Shown here in pieces: positions 57,768 through 64,000 of a stretch of DNA of 64,000 nt. The notes beneath the pieces were generated by a model. That model was not told the DNA's origin. It ran no database searches and saw only the letters and a program-made list of their open reading frames with translations. The DNA comes from Oryzias latipes (taxonomy: Eukaryota; Chordata; Actinopteri; Beloniformes; Adrianichthyidae): the NCBI RefSeq assembly GCF_002234675.1, contig NC_019859.2:10567983-10631982 (forward strand), in the 5' to 3' direction. Position numbers and translations under genes: made by a program. Numbering within the stretch: position 1 is the stretch's first letter; every line of letters starts with the position of its first letter.

Positions 57768-60700
57768 ATTTTTTGACGCGCAAAAAAGTAAAGAAAATAA
57801 ATCTGGATTCAGATTGACGGGCTGAAAGGAGGAAGACAGTGTCAGAGCGGCTGAAGGTGGGCAACCTCGCGCTTGTGCGCGTGCACGCGCCTTTTGGGAG
57901 TTTACGGGGTCAAGCAAATTCGGGGAAACATTAATGTCCAAAATATGATCATTAATATTCATAAAGGTGTTTAAAGAAAATTGGCTCTGGGTGGAAGCAA
58001 ATAAAACATCTAAAAATGTTACAGAAGTGCTTTATTATTATTTCTATTATTGTTCTAATAGTTACAGATAAACAACAGGAAACAACAAAATACTTATTTT
58101 TTTACATTAATGGTTTCCCCGTTTTGTTTCGTTTTGTAAACTGATACGAATTTTACAGAAAGTTACTAAAATCCGAAGTTATAATAATCCCAAAGTAAAC
58201 AACAATGAGAAACTCATAACATAATTTGTTTCCTTGCTGTTTTCAAACTTATTAAAATCGGAAAAACATTATTTCTTCTTTTTGTCCGATGCGTTTTTTC
58301 TCATTCCTTTGGATAAATCAACTAATTCGTTAAAAAACGCTAAAATGAAATGATTTTGCTTTTTTGTCTAAAAGCAATAAAAAAATAAAAAATAAACTCC
58401 AGTTTGTAGAAAATCTGGTTCCTCCAGAAACTAGATTCGGTTTTTAGCCCAAAAACAACAACAAAAAATCCAGTCTGAAGCCTAGGTGCGCAATGCGCAC
58501 TTCTTTTGAGTTTTGATTTAGTCTTAATCAAAGCAACTTTTTACTCAGTCCTCTAAAAATTTCGTTCAAGTTAAAGAATTAGGAAGGTTTTCAAAATAAA
58601 AGTGGAAGTTTAACCAGTTTAAATCTTTTAATTCCTTCAACAATAAAACATAAAAATTCACGAACAAGAGTGTTAATTTAATTTCAGTTTTTTGTTATAT
58701 TTTGTATTCTTTTTTAAATAAATTTCAGTCACATAAACAAAATGTTTATTTCTTGATTTCAGGTTTAAAGCTCTGAAAATATATCTTTTTGCTCAAAAGT
58801 GCATCAAACTTGTTTTTCTTTTCCTTTATGTTGACCTACATGACCTAAAACGTGTATGTTGGTCATCAAATTTGAATTTACTGTATTTTTTATGGCCTTC
58901 TTTTATGACATAAATATTCAGTTTTCCTTTTAAACTGACATTGAACCCACAAAATGTGTGCTTTTATTTTCAGCCAACGTAATTAATAAAGCACTAATAC
59001 TGCATTTAATCATTTCCCATCGCCAACTTAAAACTGAAACCTCAAATATGAGTTCCTTAGCAGACAAAGGACTATGTACCTTCCTTGGTTTTTGATTTGG
59101 ACATGTAAAGAGGAATTTTCTGACATTTTCTGGATGCTGTGTGAGAGCATCATGAGCCTCAGGGCAGCTGGAGCTTCTTAGAAAATAGAGCTCACATGGT
59201 TTTGTCAGTCCCTGCGCTAACCTGCCATGTGACCGCAGTAATGGGCCTCTCCATGGCTGCACAGACCACTGTGTCACAAGAGACGGTTTCCTGTGGCTCC
59301 TGGGGGGGGCAAGCATGGGAGGACAAGGTCTCATGATCAGTAGGGGAGGTCAGATTGGCAAAGGAGGGGTCAAAGAGTCAGCCTCAGGTGCACGCTGTCA
59401 ACCCGAGCGACTCTGCGAACGAGTGTTTAATTTATGAAGGAATAAAACATTTTTAAAAAACGAGGACGATCCTTCTGACTTTCCACTCCCAGTGGGAAAA
59501 TTCCTGAAATCTGATAAAGGATGGAGGAAAGAGGCAAGAGAGAGGAAAAAGAAAGAGGGATGCAGATAAGGGAAGCATGCACCGCGGTCAAATATTCACA
59601 TGCTAGGTCACATTCTGCATTAAAGTGACGCATAATTGGTGGAAAGCATTCGCTCCTGTGTCAAGAGTCACATTTGGCCTCCAATGAATGCCATCGTTTG
59701 TTCCAAATGATGATGAAGTCTGCAGAGGGGTTTAAATTTATTTGCCAGATTGGCTTCAACTTTCGATGCAAAATGTTCTGAGGTTGAGGCGGCCTGTTTG
59801 AAAACTCATCTGTAAATAACTTGCTGTGGTTCTCATGCTTCTGGGTTTGTGAAAAACACTGTAATTCATAAATGTCATTTCCTCTCAGGGTCTGAGCGAG
59901 AAGCAGTTGGGGTCAGAGCTTTGGCTCGGGGAATTCCAGCTTTTTCGCTCGACTATCAACACAAGCGGATCTCATGTGACTCCTCAGCTCGTTTGTTTCT
60001 GGCGTTCATCTCCAAGCCTTCCTTCAGACAAACAGCTAGAGCACGAACGGACCGGGCCTTTCTGAGATCTTACGGGTTGAGATTTTGGTTCTGTCATATC
60101 AAAATTGTACACTTGATGGAAAAGGGGGGGGGGGGGGGGGGGGTCAATGGCTGCAGGTGTTTTCTGTCTTAATCACTTGTCTTGTAGGGTCCCTGAGTTG
60201 TGATGATGCGGTGACACGCCATCCATGCAGACGAATGAGGAAGGATTCCACTATCTGACCTCTGTCACTCCCTTTTTTTGCCTATTTTCACCCAGTGAAT
60301 TAGTGCAGCTGCGCCACACTTAAATGGGTGCCCCTCTTTTTTTCCTCCAAGAGTGTATGTGACCGACCATGAATCCTCTCTTTGTGCTCTGTCTGTAGAG
60401 CCCCCCCCCCCCCCCCCCCTCATCCCCTCCTCCCCCTCCTCTATAGTTTCTTGCCTTCTTCATCTTTTCTATTTGGGAAAGAGGGGCTTCGGTTGCGATG
60501 GCGGCAGCACTGGTGAGGTGGTGGTGGTGGTAGCGATGGTGGTGGTGGCGGCGGGGAGGAGAAGGTGGAGGGAGGGGTAACTTGTTGGACCACATTCTTG
60601 TGCAGCTGTGGAGGCTGGTGGAGAGTGGGGGTGGAGGGCAGAGCGGGATCATCATTGCATTGCAGGGCATCATGAATGGTCTATTGTTCGCTGGTTGGCT

Positions 60701-62159
60701 CTGTCCACGTCTCTGTGCCACAACTTCAGGACGAAATGTGATGCAAAAAGCCAGATATGAGGATCGAAAGCTTAAAAAAAAAAAAGAATTTTGAAATGCA
60801 AGCAAAGTCAAAATTGGGGACAACGGCTGAAAGAAATGATGTTTACGTCTCAGGTGCAGGGGGATGTTCACCCTCGGAGTGTCACAGGGATGACGAAGAT
60901 GCTCGCTGGGACAATAATAGCATTCATGCTGCAACTTTATGAGCAGTTTGTCCCGCAGTCATTTGTACCAACGTGCTGTTTATGCATTCGTTTGCATCCA
61001 ATCTGGAATTCGTCTCTGCAGAAAACTGAACCACTTGTCAGCGTTTTTTTGTTGTTGTTTTTTTCTGTCGCTCATTTTGAACGTCTGCCTCTCTGAACAT
61101 GTTTAACAACCTCCTGCGTCAGGTGAAGTAGAACAGGGAAAAGATCAGGACCAGATGAGCACAGGTGACCTGCCAGGTCAGGCGTCTTTTCATCTTTCTT
61201 CAATCAGACCAGAGCAATTAAGCAGGAGCTTATAGTTGTGTGGATGAGAGGCTGCAGACAGCTTGATTTCAGAACAGCAACACAAAAAAACACACAAAGA
61301 CACAAACGTATTTCTTTTCTTTGGATTTTGAATGCTCGTTTAGGAATTGTGTAATAAGTCCATAGAAGTAAATACATTTTTTAAAATGTATTTTTATGAT
61401 TCTGAGGCAAAATCAACAAAAATTTCAATATTTTCAGATTTCTTTTTAGAAGCAGATTTTGTTAAAGCTGCTGCACATTTGCACACAGTAACCACTCTAT
61501 TTGGAAAGACCATTCTGTGCACAACTCATAATTACATAAGGTTGTTGAACAGTTCTTTTCTTCTTTTTTTTGCATCTTTTGTTGTTTTTTATGCAAAACA
61601 GGTCATACAACATTTTTTTGTCTCCTAAAATCAGTCAATTAAACATTTTTGTGCCCATTATTGTCACTTTTATCTCGATTTGGAAAAAAAAATCAGCAAA
61701 TAACATTGTATAAAACCCTTTTTTCTTGATGCTCAATAATATGGTAAACAAACCAAACAGCAACACGTGTCTCTATTTAACTTACTTATTTTGAATTTTG
61801 TAGGGACTATAATTCATATATGCAGTCAACTACTTTTTTTTTTGGGGGGGGGGGGGGGGGGTCAAGCAAAAAAGGAGAAAAGCGGAGGGGAGACATGTAG
61901 CCGTTTCCAGTTTCCAATCATGAGTTTTCCTCAGAACATTTAATTAGTCTGCGTGAACGACAGAGAAGGAGGGAGAAGGCCTGAGGCTCTGGAGAAAAGA
62001 TGACTCCATCTGAAAGAGTCTGTTGTAGTCCGAGCAGACGGAGAGATAAAAGGCAGCAAGACAGAAAGATGGATGAGATATTTGGGAGAAGAGAGTGCGA
62101 AATTTGTTGATTTATTACTTATTCCTCCTGTCTGTCATTTCAACTTTTACTGGCTTATT
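57768..62159. other. sox10 upstream flank, no gene recognised
   Basis: AT-rich with GC-balanced blocks at 59130-59300, 59590-59760, 60480-60720 and 61120-61270. The 204-codon minus frame at 60320-60934 is low-complexity (Pro, His, Gly runs from GGT/CCA repeats). Enhancers of sox10 normally lie in such flanks; none can be proven here. Confidence 0.4.
60123..60143 (+). repeat. Poly-G tract
   Basis: A 20 or so bp G run; similar homopolymers occur at 30425-30443 (G), 60401-60419 (C) and 61845-61861 (G). Exact lengths may be unreliable in assembly. Confidence 0.8.
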
Positions 62160-62209
62160 GTTTTCTCAACAACACGTAAAAGTGGGCTTTTACGTGTTGT
62201 TGAGAAAAC
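62160..62209. repeat. Perfect 22-bp inverted repeat with 6-nt loop
   Basis: GTTTTCTCAACAACACGTAA(AA), then loop GTGGGC, then the exact complement. Length and perfection exceed chance. It could be a duplication palindrome or a hairpin; nothing around it indicates a mobile element. A second small hairpin (GTGGAC...GTCCAC) follows at 62212-62232. Confidence 0.85.
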
Positions 62210-64000
62210 TGGTGGACTTCATCATTGTCCACATGGAGATTATTTTCAAGCAGCTGATCATAGCTGACATTAAAACTTTTAACTGGATGTATTACAATTT
62301 TAAAAGGCTGTAAATGAATTCTACAGCTGGCCAGAGAAATAGTCCTCATAAATTGATGTGACGCAGCCCAAAGACATTTATTTTTGCCATATTCACATTT
62401 TAATTCTCCCAAACTCTTCATAAATAAAATCTGAAGTCTTGAGGATTTTGGCTCCTCCATTAACTTTTTACTTCGATCATCCGCCCTCCAAATCCAGACA
62501 TATTTCACAAATGAATGATGTTTACGTCATTATATTGATTCTGTTTTTAGGAAGCTAAACCTAAATGATCTGTCTTTCTGATGATAACATGACGTCCCTC
62601 TTAAATGAGTCAAATCAGGTTCATTTTTTTGGATGTTATTGTGGAATTCCGTAATAGACAAAATAAAAATAAAGAGATCAGATATTCATGCAGAAACTTT
62701 CCAGCCTGTGTTTTTGTCCGTGTGTGTGTGTGAGAGAGTTGTTTACAGCGGGGTGAGCTCTCATGTGAGCACTCGCTGCACATGAGGGGAAACATTCAGC
62801 TAGAACACATTCAGGATGTTACCAGAAAGTCCATTATTCACATCACTGATTTCTAGTAAAAACGTTTGAGTTTTTGTTTTCTATTTTTTTTTCTTTTTAA
62901 AAATATATGTCCTATTTTAAATGTCATATATCAAGTCTCATGGGTGACATTTGAAGTTTTATCAAAAGCTTAAACTTCCAGTGAAAAGAAAATCTTTGAA
63001 TGACTTAAATATTTTTTGTAAAATTTCCCCAAAACCAATTTTTTGACAAAGGTTTGAGCAAAAAGGATCATTATACTGTTTCAACATGTTTTGTTAAGTA
63101 AACACACAAAAAAGGAGTAGTAAAAAAAAAAAATAATAAAAAGGTACAGAAAGGGTTGAAAACTGATCATAAATAGAGGACTTGATGAAGAAATGTCGGT
63201 GTAGTCTAAGTGCTGGGTGTGCTTATCCAGGAATGAGTCCAGGTGAGCTTACGGGAAGCAGGGAGCAGGTGGTGAGCGGCAACGGCAGCAGTGAAATGAG
63301 GAAAAGACACTGGGACTGAGGGAGTGAATCCCCCAGAGAAAAGCTGGACAAAAGCTTCACCATAATAGGCAGCTAATGGTATGTAAATTATTACCCGTCT
63401 CCACTTAAACATCAGACTCTGAAATAACTGCAAAAACGAACAAACTTTCCTCCTTCAGTTCCAAAAGTTCATGCATGACAAGGCAAAATGAATTAACAAA
63501 TAGACACTCATCCAGTTAGTGGAGAACTTTAAGAGCATTTTGTCCCAAACTTGACCCTCCGGCAGCACCGTAGCACGAAAAAAGAGGAAATCAGTCAGTC
63601 AATTTCTAAAATCAATGATGTGAAGTGTCTAAAGTTTGTGTTTTTACTGAAAGTTTGAGGGATCCTGTGCCACTGCTTAACTCTTGAACACCTTTTGATT
63701 TTCTAGACCAAATTCACAATCATGCAGAGGATTTGTTGTGAAATTTAGCTGAGACTCTTGTAGGAGTCAGCTTGAACTGCCATGTGCTGCAGTTGTAAAT
63801 GTGAAACGAATGTTTAAACATTTGTTGGCATTAACTGAGAATGAGAAACTGTACATGGTGTATAAATAAAACTAAAATCTGTTGCTTAACAATATTTCCA
63901 AGACAGTTAAATTATTTGAAAAATGTTAGATTAGATGAGCAAACTTGATTCCTGCAGTGATGACGGGGGATCAAAAATAAAGTGAAATGCGAGTCCCCAT
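62210..64000. other. Distal sox10 flank, no gene recognised
   Basis: AT-rich. A TGTGTG run at 62721-62732 and poly-A runs near 63122 are present. The 63200-63450 stretch has balanced composition and TAATGG/GTAAATTA motifs, and could be conserved noncoding DNA. Confidence 0.35.

Noticed and set aside
58930..59334. 134-codon minus frame upstream of sox10
   Set aside because: No recognisable domain and no promoter or splice evidence; more likely conserved or chance-open noncoding DNA.
60320..60934. 204-codon minus-strand frame
   Set aside because: Built from GGT/CCA and poly-C simple sequence (His, Pro and Gly runs); no recognisable protein.

Overview
The window reads as vertebrate nuclear DNA from a teleost fish. 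It is AT-rich, has spliced genes with GT-AG introns (several only about 100 bp), and is littered with fish-type DNA transposons, MITEs and 3' tails of LINE elements. The compact introns and repeat families suit a percomorph/medaka-like fish, but the species cannot be fixed from sequence alone.

Four loci can be supported. (1) Positions 54085-55834 (minus) hold a complete three-exon SoxE gene, sox10, 498 codons, with dimerisation domain, HMG box, K2 region and C-terminal transactivation domain all intact. Spliced 5' UTR exons and a CCAAT-containing promoter lie at 55835-56500, and an upstream CpG-rich alternative first exon is possible near 57.5 kb. (2) Positions 43651-49104 (minus) hold a complete eight-exon rnaseh2a, 306 codons, the catalytic subunit of ribonuclease H2, with a promoter carrying an E2F-like site and a palindromic CRE. 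(3) Positions 42787-42996 (plus), convergent with rnaseh2a, hold a 69-codon frame for an unrecognised single-pass membrane microprotein. (4) Positions 30179-30217 and 18699-18733 (minus) look like the first coding exon and a 35-nt second exon of an unrecognised gene that starts in a GC-rich promoter region (30.2-31.1 kb) and probably runs off the left edge.

By region: 1-30 kb is intron or intergenic sequence full of repeats (a 1.6 kb inverted-repeat transposon at 2.5-4.1 kb, a GC-rich repeat at 4.5-5.1 kb, a decayed Tc1 element at 12.1-13.1 kb, a palindromic MITE at 18.4 kb, a hAT element with intact target duplication at 23.6-24.0 kb). The 30-42 kb stretch is a promoter region followed by intergenic sequence with more MITEs. 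The 42.7-49.4 kb stretch is the microprotein/rnaseh2a pair, whose introns host repeats. The 49.4-52 kb stretch is repeats. The 52.7-57.6 kb stretch is sox10 with its 3' UTR and promoter. The 57.7-64 kb stretch is the sox10 upstream flank, with no recognisable gene but several blocks that could be regulatory.

Two repeat families dominate: a roughly 570 bp element with short inverted ends (AAAGTCCCACT...), at least ten full or partial copies, and a roughly 210 bp piggyBac-type MITE (TTAA-CCCTTGTGCTATC...), four copies, two of them inserted inside other repeats. No prokaryotic features, CRISPR arrays, rRNA or tRNA genes were seen.
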